Of a DNA stretch of 5,308 nt, positions 1-5,058 are shown piece by piece (position 1 is the first letter of the stretch; the number at the start of each line of letters is the position of its first letter). The notes beneath the pieces were generated by a model that ran no database searches, was not told the origin of the DNA, and worked only from the letters and a program-made list of their open reading frames with translations. Origin of the DNA: SG8-40 sp035528435 (lineage in GTDB: Bacteria; Pseudomonadota; Gammaproteobacteria; Burkholderiales; Eutrophovitaceae); the NCBI GenBank assembly GCA_035528435.1, contig DATKYN010000027.1, positions 1 to 5,308 on the forward strand, given 5' to 3'. The translations under genes and the position numbers were made by a program.

Positions 1-287
1 ACGATTGCCGGTCCCATTTTTTGTTCGTGTATGAGACGTGCAACACGTTCCGGCACATTGTCGCTGAACGGCTTCCAGTTGGTATGTGCCAACCCCGAAC
101 CGGTGAAGCCCGCGAGATCGTAGAGCACGGGAAAGCGGCGCTTCGCTGAAGCGGCGTACTGCGGCGGCAGCCACACCGCAAGCTTGCGAACGTACGGATC
201 ACGCAACGGGTTGGATTTGAGGATGCGGGACGTGTGTTCCAGCACGGCCAGTGTGCCGGCGGGCGCTTTCGAGCGTTTCAATGCCAT
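1..287 (-). CDS. Putative esterase, alpha/beta-hydrolase fold (N-terminal part, cut by window edge)
   Basis: Translating the minus strand from an ATG at 287 gives 95 codons with no stop before the window ends. After about 35 residues comes a stretch typical of the esterase D / enterochelin-esterase-like family (PF00756): a strand reading LAVWLPPQYA (residues 37-46), then RFPVLYDLAGFTGSG (51-65), the usual strand and oxyanion-loop region, followed by an asparagine-tryptophan pair and a segment ending MGPAIV that leads to the next core strand. Family members are serine hydrolases acting on esters. The catalytic Ser, Asp and His would all lie beyond the window, so activity cannot be judged. No signal peptide is visible. 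ATG 287 is the first start after an in-frame stop at 336-338; the Shine-Dalgarno match (GGA at 297-299) is weak. The family call is fairly sure, the substrate unknown. Confidence 0.8.
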   Translation of the reverse strand, partial: MALKRSKAPAGTLAVLEHTSRILKSNPLRDPYVRKLAVWLPPQYAASAKRRFPVLYDLAGFTGSGLAHTNWKPFSDNVPERVARLIHEQKMGPAI

Positions 288-357
288 TGCGTGTCGTCCG
301 TTTGGGAAGATCGGACAATTGTGGCACGGCTGCGTTCAGGCCGTCGACTACATCACT

Positions 358-402
358 AGATTACGGCGAATCACATTTTCACAAGTACGAACCGATTCGC
401 AA
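358..402 (-). promoter_or_regulatory. Possible esterase promoter with an inverted repeat
   Basis: Upstream of the esterase, an inverted repeat of GCGAATC (366-372) and GATTCGC (394-400) has a 21-base gap. It brackets promoter-like hexamers on the minus strand: TTGCGA (397-402) and GAAAAT (375-380) with a 16-bp spacer, or TTGTGA (379-384) and TAATCT (358-363) with a short 15-bp spacer. Arm centres lie 28 bp apart, so a dimeric regulator could bind here. None of the hexamers is a strong match; both promoter and operator are inference. Confidence 0.25.
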
Positions 403-565
403 TACAAATTGGCGTGCAACCACATGGTGATCGAGAACAGTCCTCAACTGCCCGTAAGCGTCTCTTGCACAAGGCCGAATGTTACGGGTTGCAGCGGGAA
501 AGCACGGCCAGATCGCTCAACGCCGCACAGCACTTCGAGCTTCATCGGTACCCTTCCGGGACTTT

Positions 566-584
566 CCTTTGGCGCCAAAGAAGG
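566..584. repeat. Perfect 14-bp palindrome within a 19-bp element, degenerate copy at 1663-1681
   Basis: Bases 567-580 read CTTTGGCGCCAAAG, a perfect dyad. The surrounding 19 bases (566-584) match 15 of 19 positions of another stretch at 1663-1681 in the same orientation. The second copy has lost the perfect symmetry. CTTTGG-CCAAAG palindromes near gene ends resemble short dispersed repeats I recall from Burkholderiales intergenic regions, but I cannot confirm that here. It may equally be an operator or a stem that protects the 3' end of the operon transcript ending at 696. Confidence 0.45.
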
Positions 585-695
585 TGTTGTGTAGCCCTCC
601 CTGCAAGCCACGCGCCGTCGCCCATCGCATAATGTCGTTTGCATTCCCGGTAAAAGACACAAAATTTCCGGTCAACGGATTGCGTCAGCCGCCGG

Positions 696-1094
696 TCAGC
701 TAGGCCCGGGGTTTTCCCGCCTCGCTATATCCTCTGACCGGGTGGTATCCGGTGCCGCCCGAAAACCCCGATCATAGAGGGTCTCGAGTTTCTCGAACGG
801 AACTGAAGGGTTCTCGCAAGCTATGCGAGCGATTTCGAAACGCTTTTCGAGACTCCAGCGCCTCTCACGGGCAACGTCCTCAAGCCGATCATTGACCGCG
901 TCGATGTTTGCGTAGACGGACGCCTGGCCTTGCTCAGCACCGTCCGCCGAAGGAGGCTCCCGGCGCCCTCGCAGCAAACCGCTCGCGAACAGCACACCTG
1001 CCCAGAGCAATAGCAATCCCGCCGCCCCCCAAGGACCACCGAAAGCAAAGCCCACGGCAGCACAGATGAAAAGCGTCACGACCTGCACAATCAT
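696..1094 (-). CDS. Small two-helix membrane protein of unknown function (third gene of operon)
   Basis: This 132-residue protein begins with two closely spaced hydrophobic segments (about residues 2-20 and 22-42) separated by a Gly-Gly-Pro-Trp-Gly turn. An Arg-rich stretch (LRGRREPP, 41-48) follows, which by the positive-inside rule keeps the rest in the cytoplasm. Residues about 55-115 are charged and probably helical, with a conserved-looking core WSLEKRFEIARIACENPSVP. I do not recognise a family. The ATG overlaps the stop of the preceding gene as ATGA (1091-1094), so translation is probably coupled. GGAAG directly abuts this ATG, which is too close for ideal spacing; a GTG two codons later (1088-1086) would be better placed and is an alternative start. 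That the gene is real is supported by the overlap and by the coherent membrane topology. Confidence 0.65.
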   Translation of the reverse strand: MIVQVVTLFICAAVGFAFGGPWGAAGLLLLWAGVLFASGLLRGRREPPSADGAEQGQASVYANIDAVNDRLEDVARERRWSLEKRFEIARIACENPSVPFEKLETLYDRGFRAAPDTTRSEDIARRENPGPS

Positions 1095-1339
1095 CTTCCG
1101 GTCGTCCGACGATGCGCCGGATGCCGCGCCACGCGTCGGTGACCCAGATTAGGCACATCGCGCCCGGAATTCTCCGGCACCCAACCTCTCATCAGGTCGA
1201 ATCGCTCCCGTGTATAAGCGAATACCGGATTGCGAGGCGGCACACCCGCCCGATAACCGGCTACGATGTGCTCGACCGTTGGCGACGGTGTTCGTTTGAC
1301 GAACAGTCGTCGAATGCGTACCCAGAGGTCAGTAGTCAT
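1091..1339 (-). CDS. Small basic protein of unknown function (middle gene of operon)
   Basis: An 82-residue, strongly basic protein. It starts MTTDLWVRIRRLFVKR, a possible short amphipathic helix, then has a middle part reading TVEHIVAGYRAGVPPRNPVF (21-40) and an Arg/His-rich tail. The frame continues upstream to a possible start at 1426, but I chose ATG 1339 because GGGAGGT (1344-1350) sits just before it. This start lies 11 bases inside the end of the preceding gene (stop at 1329-1331), and its stop shares ATGA with the start of the next gene, so three genes are chained by overlaps. There is no signal peptide, membrane helix or known motif. The low-complexity tail may be an unconstrained extension. 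No function can be assigned. Confidence 0.55.
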   Translation of the reverse strand: MTTDLWVRIRRLFVKRTPSPTVEHIVAGYRAGVPPRNPVFAYTRERFDLMRGWVPENSGRDVPNLGHRRVARHPAHRRTTGR

Positions 1340-1583
1340 CACGACCTCCCACTGCAACTGGCGCGAGCTCCATTGCTGCCGAGCACTCATGTGATACGTC
1401 GGCCCAGGCTGGCGCCCAACCGCCAAAGAGCATTACAAACCCCAGACTGCCAATCTGATGTGACCCGGTGGGTTCCGAACCATGTGTGGCACGCCATGCG
1501 GCCCGATAAGCACGTGCGAGCACGTGCGCTTCGGCGCTGTTCTCGTATTCGCCGCTGGAAACGTTGTAAATCCGGTAGTCCAT
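1329..1583 (-). CDS. Small protein of unknown function (first gene of operon)
   Basis: An 84-residue protein starting MDYRIYNVSSGEYENSAEAH. Residues 1-12 look like a beta strand and turn and residues 17-33 like an amphipathic helix (AEAHVLARAYRAAWRAT). A Gly/aromatic-rich moderately hydrophobic stretch (IGSLGFVMLFGGWAPAW, 44-60) could be a buried strand pair or a weak membrane segment. ATG 1583 has a clear Shine-Dalgarno AAGGA at 1590-1594 with 6-base spacing, so it is preferred over a TTG at 1607 in the same frame. The stop lies 11 bases past the start of the next gene. I do not recognise a family. The good ribosome binding site and overlap chain support a real gene; the function is unknown. 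Confidence 0.6.
   Translation of the reverse strand: MDYRIYNVSSGEYENSAEAHVLARAYRAAWRATHGSEPTGSHQIGSLGFVMLFGGWAPAWADVSHECSAAMELAPVAVGGRDDY
1344..1350 (-). promoter_or_regulatory. Ribosome binding site deciding the start of the middle operon gene
   Basis: GGGAGGT on the minus strand lies 4 bases before ATG 1339 and within the last codons of the preceding gene. It is the strongest Shine-Dalgarno match in the operon and favours this ATG over the longer upstream frame. Confidence 0.6.
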
Positions 1584-1630
1584 TGTCTTTCCTTCCGTTG
1601 CGCTCAAAGGAGCGGTTCACTCGAAGCACC

Positions 1631-1646
1631 CCGGTCGAACGACCGG
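1631..1646. repeat. Short palindrome upstream of the three-gene operon
   Basis: CCGGTCG (1631-1637) and CGACCGG (1640-1646) form a near-perfect dyad separated only by AA, 48-63 bases upstream of the operon start at 1583. On the minus strand it follows directly after a poor -10-like CATACA (1647-1652). An operator overlapping the start of transcription is therefore possible; a small hairpin in the leader RNA is the alternative. Confidence 0.4.
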
Positions 1647-1681
1647 TGTATGAGTGCAGTGTCCTTTGGTGCGCAGGAAGG

Positions 1682-1704
1682 CGCTTGACCGGAAGCGTCA
1701 AGCG
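1682..1704. repeat. 8-bp stem-loop between AraC gene end and operon
   Basis: CGCTTGAC (1682-1689) and GTCAAGCG (1697-1704) pair perfectly around a 7-base loop, about 90 bases past the AraC-family gene's stop. Read on the plus strand it is followed by TTTAT, but no plus-strand gene precedes it. On the minus strand, the relevant direction, no T run follows. It may stop or stabilise the regulator transcript, or act as a binding site; a classical terminator is not supported. Confidence 0.4.
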
Positions 1705-1794
1705 TTTATCCGTGCGTGACAGAAGAGTAACGTCGTGTAGGGAAGTGTTAACGAACAGCGGGCGCAGCGGCCCGATCTTGCAAAGAGCGCGCGC

Positions 1795-2811
1795 TCAGGA
1801 GGTAACGGTGTGCTGTGCGCGGTATTCGGAGGGGGACATTCCTGTCCACCGCTTGAAAGCGCGCGTGAAAGCGCTTTGCTGTGAGAACCCCAACAAAAAG
1901 GTCACGTCGGTGATGGAATGTCTGGGATCGTCAAGATGGCGCGTGGCAAGATCTCGCCGCGTGTCGTCGACCAGCTTCTGAAAGGTCAGGTCCGCATCAG
2001 CGAGTTTGCGCTGGAGCGTGCGCCGGCTCATGTGTAGTTGCTGCGCCATCGCATCTTCGGAAACTTCACCCGATACGAGTTGCTCGAACAAACCTGCCTG
2101 GCATCTCGCCACTACGTCGCGCTTGTCGAGGTGCCCTAACCGATCGGCCAGAATCTGGTCCAGCGTTGCCGCAATCTGACGATTCGACGTCGACAGGGGT
2201 CGATCGACATCTTTCGTAGAAAGCGTGAAGCTGTCTTCCCCCGCATTGAAGTGAACGGCGCAACCGAAATGGCGCCGGTACACCTCGCCATGCTTCGGCC
2301 GGGCCCGCCGTAATTGTATTGATGCCGGTCGCAGTGACGAACCCGCGTTCATCCTGCACATGTCCACCAGTAACGACATCGAAAAGTCCACCAGCACCGC
2401 AGCCGTCTCGGGGTCAGGCGTCTTGCGCGTCAGCGTTAGCGTCAGGCCCGCTGGAGAATCCGCCAGTCGCGCCGAAGATGCTTCGCCAAGTAACCGCCAA
2501 TAGCGCACAAGGCGCCCGAGTCCGGTACGCAATGTCGAACTCGACAACCATGCATAACCAAGGGCGCCGAGATTGGAAGGATGCCAGCAACGCGCCGAAT
2601 TCAGCGCGAACGCCGGATCGGATATCCGGTCCGCGGCGTCACGCGTCAGGGAATCCCACGTGCGAGCCGGAATTCTCGCTTCCGGCTCGCCAAGCAACGC
2701 CGGGTCTATGCCGTGGCGGCGGAACATCGCGTCAGGATCAAGGCCATACATCTCGAGCAGGCGCGAAACAATCTGGCCCAACGTGGCGAGCGACGTTGGA
2801 ATCATTGCCAT
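1795..2811 (-). CDS. AraC-family transcriptional regulator with arabinose-binding-type N-terminal domain
   Basis: A 338-residue protein, full length for the AraC subgroup that carries the PF12625-type N-terminal domain (as in OruR/ArgR-like and VirF-like regulators of proteobacteria). The N-terminal half (about 20-215) is the presumed effector-sensing and dimerisation domain, with the typical GLDPDAMFRRHGIDPALL opening and a mid-domain segment around HPSNLGALGYAWLSS. The C-terminal DNA-binding domain has two helix-turn-helix units, about 252-273 (EDAMAQQLHMSRRTLQRKL) and 300-322 (ITDVTFLLGFSQQSAFTRAF), ending in the signature GMSPSEYR (324-331). It acts in the cytoplasm as a DNA-binding activator or repressor. 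It is in the same direction as, and just downstream of, the PhyH oxygenase gene, which makes that gene and the divergent intradiol gene its likely targets. The start is uncertain between ATG 2811 and ATG 2805; neither has a good ribosome binding site. Family certain; effector unknown. Confidence 0.93.
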   Translation of the reverse strand: MAMIPTSLATLGQIVSRLLEMYGLDPDAMFRRHGIDPALLGEPEARIPARTWDSLTRDAADRISDPAFALNSARCWHPSNLGALGYAWLSSSTLRTGLGRLVRYWRLLGEASSARLADSPAGLTLTLTRKTPDPETAAVLVDFSMSLLVDMCRMNAGSSLRPASIQLRRARPKHGEVYRRHFGCAVHFNAGEDSFTLSTKDVDRPLSTSNRQIAATLDQILADRLGHLDKRDVVARCQAGLFEQLVSGEVSEDAMAQQLHMSRRTLQRKLADADLTFQKLVDDTRRDLATRHLDDPRHSITDVTFLLGFSQQSAFTRAFKRWTGMSPSEYRAQHTVTS

Positions 2812-2830
2812 CTGTCAAAACTCATACGAA

Positions 2831-2860
2831 ATTACCTGTGACCAGGTGCAAACTGTTCAA
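2831..2860 (-). promoter_or_regulatory. Possible AraC-gene promoter with overlapping dyad
   Basis: On the minus strand TTGAAC (2855-2860) and GGTAAT (2831-2836) are separated by 18 bp, each matching four of six sigma-70 consensus bases. A dyad, ACCTG (2834-2838) and CAGGT (2843-2847), overlaps the -10 element and spacer, where a repressor or the regulator itself could bind. The leader would be only about 13 bases, which fits the poor ribosome binding site but weakens the case. Confidence 0.3.
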
Positions 2861-2864
2861 GCCG

Positions 2865-2928
2865 TATATATTGGCACCGCTAAATATTGGCACCGCTAAA
2901 TATTGGCACCCCTAAATATTGGCACCCC
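2865..2928. repeat. Tandem array of four 16-bp repeats
   Basis: Four direct head-to-tail copies of 16 bases, consensus TAAATATTGGCACCSC, at 2865-2880, 2881-2896, 2897-2912 and 2913-2928, followed by a 7-base remnant TAGATAT (2929-2935). Unit 1 differs in one base (T for A at its third position); units 1-2 end CGC and units 3-4 end CCC. The array fills the space between the PhyH gene's stop codon, whose TAG uses the last C of unit 4, and the promoter-like region of the AraC gene. There is no spacer between copies. It may be an array of protein-binding sites or simply slippage duplication. Beyond sitting between these two genes, nothing ties it to a function. Confidence 0.9.
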
Positions 2929-4082
2929 TAGATATACATATCGCGAAGGTTGTAGTCCTTGACGACCGTACGCAGCGTTTCCTCGTTCCAGCGATTGCTG
3001 TCTTCTGCACCCGCCAGCGGCTGGTAGCGATACGGCGTTTCATGCGGGAAGCGCTGACGACGCGAATCAATACCGATAGCAATCATACGGGAACGCTGGT
3101 GAATTCTTTCCGCATCATATGTCGCCTCACAGCCGTCCAGGTTGGTGGCGGTCACTCCGTGCACCCTGCTGCGGGGAAAGAATCCCATATTCAGTGTTAC
3201 GCGACGGTCCGGTGAGGAATTGGCGAACGAGCCGTGTACCATCTGGCGGTTGACCATGAACGTATCACCGGCCCCGCACAGTAACGGCACCGCGCCAAAG
3301 ATGCGCTCCGAGCCGGCATCAAGAACCATCTGCTTGATATCGACACTGCGCAACTTGTGGCTGCCCGGCAATACCCAGACCCCGTTTCCGGCGGTGCTCG
3401 GATATAGCTGGGTCATGAAATTGAATCCGTGGGCTTCATGGTTCCAGTCCGGAGCATCCCAGTGCGTGGTGCCGTCACGATGCCAGGCCACGGACGGACC
3501 AAGCCCCGGTTCCTTGATAAACGTCACCTCGTTATACGGGACAAAATCCGGACCAAGCACGGCTTCCGCTACCGACAGCAATCCCGGATGACCATACAAA
3601 CGCAGTGCCGCGTCCATAAGCTGCAAATTGCCGTAAAGGTTCTCGATCGTGTAAGCGGGCGCACCCTCTGGCGCGCGCGCTTCCGCCATCTTCACCGGAT
3701 GGCGGCCCTTGTTCAATGAGGTTCCACCAAGCGGATCGCTCAGCGGTATGGCGAACCGGTACGATGGCCGCGCGAAGTCGCGCCCGAGTGCCGGCCGACC
3801 CTCGGCATCGTGCTCCGCATCAGGCGCTACCGGCGCACGATCGAGAACGCGATCGATATCGGCGCGCAGTTCAGCAAGCTCCTCTGTGCCCACCACTTCT
3901 TTGAAGACGTAAAAGCCGAACTCGCGGTAGGCGTCGAGAATGTCGCGATGAAGCTTGCCATCCCCACCAACGCGAATCGGCCCGCGGTTGCCCAAGGCAC
4001 AGGCGCGCTGTATTCCTTGCGCTGAATAACCGGCCATCGCATTTGCATGTTCCGCCGCTGACGGCGTGTGACTTGACGCCAT
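2928..4082 (-). CDS. Phytanoyl-CoA dioxygenase (PhyH) family Fe(II)/2-oxoglutarate oxygenase
   Basis: A 384-residue cytoplasmic protein of the PhyH family (PF05721), which hydroxylate small molecules using Fe(II), O2 and 2-oxoglutarate. The iron triad is visible: H201 and D203 in AWHRDGTTHW, and H283 in RQMVHGSFANSSPDRR. R293 or R294 just after the distal His fits the 2-oxoglutarate-binding arginine. The domain opens with the usual LDAYREFGFYVFKEVV (about 50-64), and the segment WVLPGSHKLRS (236-246) is the typical core strand and turn. The tail beyond about residue 325 is rich in Arg and Tyr. I chose ATG 4082 because GGTGA (4088-4092) sits 5 bases before it; a GTG at 4091 would add three residues but has no such site. 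The gene is divergent from the intradiol dioxygenase and followed in the same direction by the AraC regulator. Substrate unknown: PhyH relatives act on acyl-CoAs, amino acids, ectoine and natural products. Confidence 0.92.
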   Translation of the reverse strand: MASSHTPSAAEHANAMAGYSAQGIQRACALGNRGPIRVGGDGKLHRDILDAYREFGFYVFKEVVGTEELAELRADIDRVLDRAPVAPDAEHDAEGRPALGRDFARPSYRFAIPLSDPLGGTSLNKGRHPVKMAEARAPEGAPAYTIENLYGNLQLMDAALRLYGHPGLLSVAEAVLGPDFVPYNEVTFIKEPGLGPSVAWHRDGTTHWDAPDWNHEAHGFNFMTQLYPSTAGNGVWVLPGSHKLRSVDIKQMVLDAGSERIFGAVPLLCGAGDTFMVNRQMVHGSFANSSPDRRVTLNMGFFPRSRVHGVTATNLDGCEATYDAERIHQRSRMIAIGIDSRRQRFPHETPYRYQPLAGAEDSNRWNEETLRTVVKDYNLRDMYI

Positions 4083-4087
4083 ATCGT

Positions 4088-4092
4088 TCACC
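4088..4092 (-). promoter_or_regulatory. Ribosome binding site deciding the PhyH gene start
   Basis: GGTGA on the minus strand, part of the anti-16S complement, ends 5 bases before ATG 4082. It contains the alternative GTG start at 4091, which makes GTG the less likely start. Confidence 0.5.
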
Positions 4093-4108
4093 CGACTACT
4101 ACCCTGAA

Positions 4109-4114
4109 ATTATC
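4109..4114 (-). promoter_or_regulatory. Probable -10 element of the PhyH gene
   Basis: GATAAT on the minus strand (five of six matches to the -10 consensus) lies about 27 bases upstream of ATG 4082, giving a leader of roughly 20 bases that still includes the ribosome binding site. No good -35 hexamer is seen 15-18 bp further up (best TTAGGA or AGTTAG), as is common for activator-dependent promoters. This would suit control by the AraC-family protein, but no operator is identified. Confidence 0.4.
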
Positions 4115-4187
4115 ACTGAACCCGCCCAATCCTAACTCAGGACCACAACGACGGATAGACACGCGCCTGGGGGGGGCTCTCATCAGG

Positions 4188-4218
4188 TTGGTTCCCTGCC
4201 CCCCCTCCCTGCTATGCT
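4188..4218 (+). promoter_or_regulatory. Weak candidate promoter of the intradiol dioxygenase gene, spacer containing a C7 run
   Basis: TTGGTT (4188-4193) and TATGCT (4213-4218) on the plus strand are 19 bp apart, with a run of seven C (4199-4205) in the spacer. A run of eight G lies just upstream (4169-4176). The hexamers match the consensus only partly and the spacer is 2 bp longer than ideal, so this is a low-confidence call. The leader would be about 65 bases. Confidence 0.25.
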
Positions 4219-4290
4219 TCCCCTACAGTCACCAAATGCTGTTCGCATGCGTTTCATCCACTTTTCCAGAACAACCTGGCGGGAGGAAAA

Positions 4291-4987
4291 ATGAACGACC
4301 ACAACGCATCAAGATTACAGGCGTTTCAATCACGCAGACGCTTTTTGCAGCGCAGCGCAACGACCGCTGGCGCAGCCGTTGTTGGCGGGTTACCTGCACT
4401 GGCCTCGGCCGGTACATGCAACCCGACGCAACAGGACATACTCGGTCCGATGTACAACGTCGGCGCGCCCGTGTTCCAGATAAAGCTGGCGGCCGACGAT
4501 GAGCCGGGCCGGAAACTGGTGCTGCGCGGCACGGTGCTCAGTGACGATTGCCGCACGCCCTTACCCGGAACAATGATCGAAATCTGGCAAGCCGATGACA
4601 ACGGTCATTACGACAAGAAACGCCCGGGTGATTTCCTCGAAGTCTCTCCGCCATTTCACCTGCGCGGCACGATGAAAGCGGATGCCCAGGGCCGGCACGA
4701 GATCCAGACGGTCATCCCCGGCGCCTTTCCGATCCCCCCCGGGTGTACCCGGACTGGAACACTACGGAGGCCTGACTCGCGCGCGCCACATCCACATCAA
4801 GGTGTATCCATTCTTAAACGTGGCACTGACGACACAACTGTATTTCAACGGTGACGAGCACCTTGGGACCGACCCGTGGGGTGCCCATAAACCTGGTCTT
4901 GCACTCGATCTGAAGCAGAACAGCGAATTCATGGTCGGAGAATTCGACTTCGTTCTTGCAACCGGACTGAAGGGCCAGGCAGGATAA
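4291..4987 (+). pseudogene. Tat-exported intradiol ring-cleavage dioxygenase, frameshifted in a C7 run
   Basis: As read, the frame from ATG 4291 ends at 4854 (187 residues), but homology moves to the next frame inside CCCCCCC (4734-4740) and runs to TAA 4985-4987. With one C removed the product is 231 residues. The family (PF00775) cleaves catechol-type rings between the hydroxyls with Fe(III). Residues 14-20, SRRRFLQ, form a twin-arginine motif, followed by a hydrophobic stretch and an ALASA cleavage site near 40, so the enzyme would be exported. Expected iron ligands are Y107 (NGHYDKK), Y158 (EHYGG), H166 and H168 (RARHIHIKV), followed by TTQLYFNGDE. The truncated product keeps only Y107 and should be inactive. 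In place of the usual Pro-Gly-x-Tyr-Pro it has PGAFP, with Tyr nearer the His pair, as in secreted relatives. GGGAGG (4281-4286) supports the start. A sequencing error, a true pseudogene or reversible slippage would all explain the shift. Confidence 0.85.
4734..4740 (+). other. C7 run at the frameshift point
   Basis: Seven C followed by GGG. Reading CCC CCC GGG keeps frame 1; six C would give CCC CCG GGT and join the N-terminal part (to P150) to GVPGLEHYGG without a gap. The shift is therefore located to within this run by the continuity of family similarity on both sides. Confidence 0.8.
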
Positions 4988-4992
4988 CCAGT

Positions 4993-5025
4993 GGTCAGCG
5001 TAATCTCCGGGGGCTTGCGCTGACC
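4993..5025 (+). terminator. Stem-loop between convergent genes, terminator-like but without a T run
   Basis: GGTCAGCG (4993-5000) pairs perfectly with CGCTGACC (5018-5025). Read as plus-strand RNA, three more pairs (U-G, A-U, A-U) extend the stem to 11 bp around an 11-base loop. It starts 5 bases after the intradiol stop and ends 33 bases from the stop of the converging RidA-type gene, so it is well placed to end or protect both transcripts. No T run follows on either strand, so it is not a textbook intrinsic terminator. Confidence 0.55.
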
Positions 5026-5058
5026 GGAACACCACCAACCCACGGATTAATCATAGGA

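Larger units (their letters stand above)
288..695. other. About 400-bp intergenic region without a convincing gene
   Basis: This stretch lies upstream of the esterase and downstream of the three-gene operon, both read on the minus strand. The short open frames on either strand here lack a good ribosome binding site, have Ser/Arg/Pro-rich low-complexity composition and show no recognisable domain. What can be seen is the inverted repeat at 366-400 and a perfect palindrome at 567-580. I see no tRNA, no insertion-sequence ends and no classical terminator with a T run for the operon that ends at 696. Confidence 0.6.

Noticed and set aside
184..703. Overlapping short open frames on both strands in the left intergenic region
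   Set aside because: None has a convincing start signal or recognisable motif; their compositions are typical of non-coding GC-rich sequence, and the first overlaps the esterase gene.
1329..1607. TTG start at 1607 for the first operon gene
   Set aside because: It would place the clear AAGGA ribosome binding site and the well-spaced ATG 1583 inside the coding region.
1112..1981. Long plus-strand open frame (289 codons) opposite the operon and the AraC gene
   Set aside because: It runs antisense to four better-supported minus-strand genes, has no ribosome binding site, and its translation is Arg/Ser-rich without any domain. It is a shadow of GC-rich coding on the other strand.
2865..2928. CRISPR array
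   Set aside because: The units are 16 bp, directly abutting with no spacers, and no cas gene is present.
2865..2928. Sigma-54 promoter because each unit contains TGGCAC
   Set aside because: The -12 element (TTGCA-like, 5 bases after TGGCAC) is absent in every unit, and no plus-strand gene lies downstream.
4169..4205. G8/C7 pairing as a leader hairpin or terminator
   Set aside because: The runs could pair around a 22-base loop, but they lie upstream of both likely transcription starts of the divergent genes and so would not be in either main transcript.
4229..4854. Separate protein made of the out-of-frame tail after the C7 run (GCTRTGTLRRP...) or minus-strand frames across the intradiol gene
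   Set aside because: The tail has no family similarity, while the next frame continues the intradiol fold without a gap; the minus-strand frames are antisense shadows.
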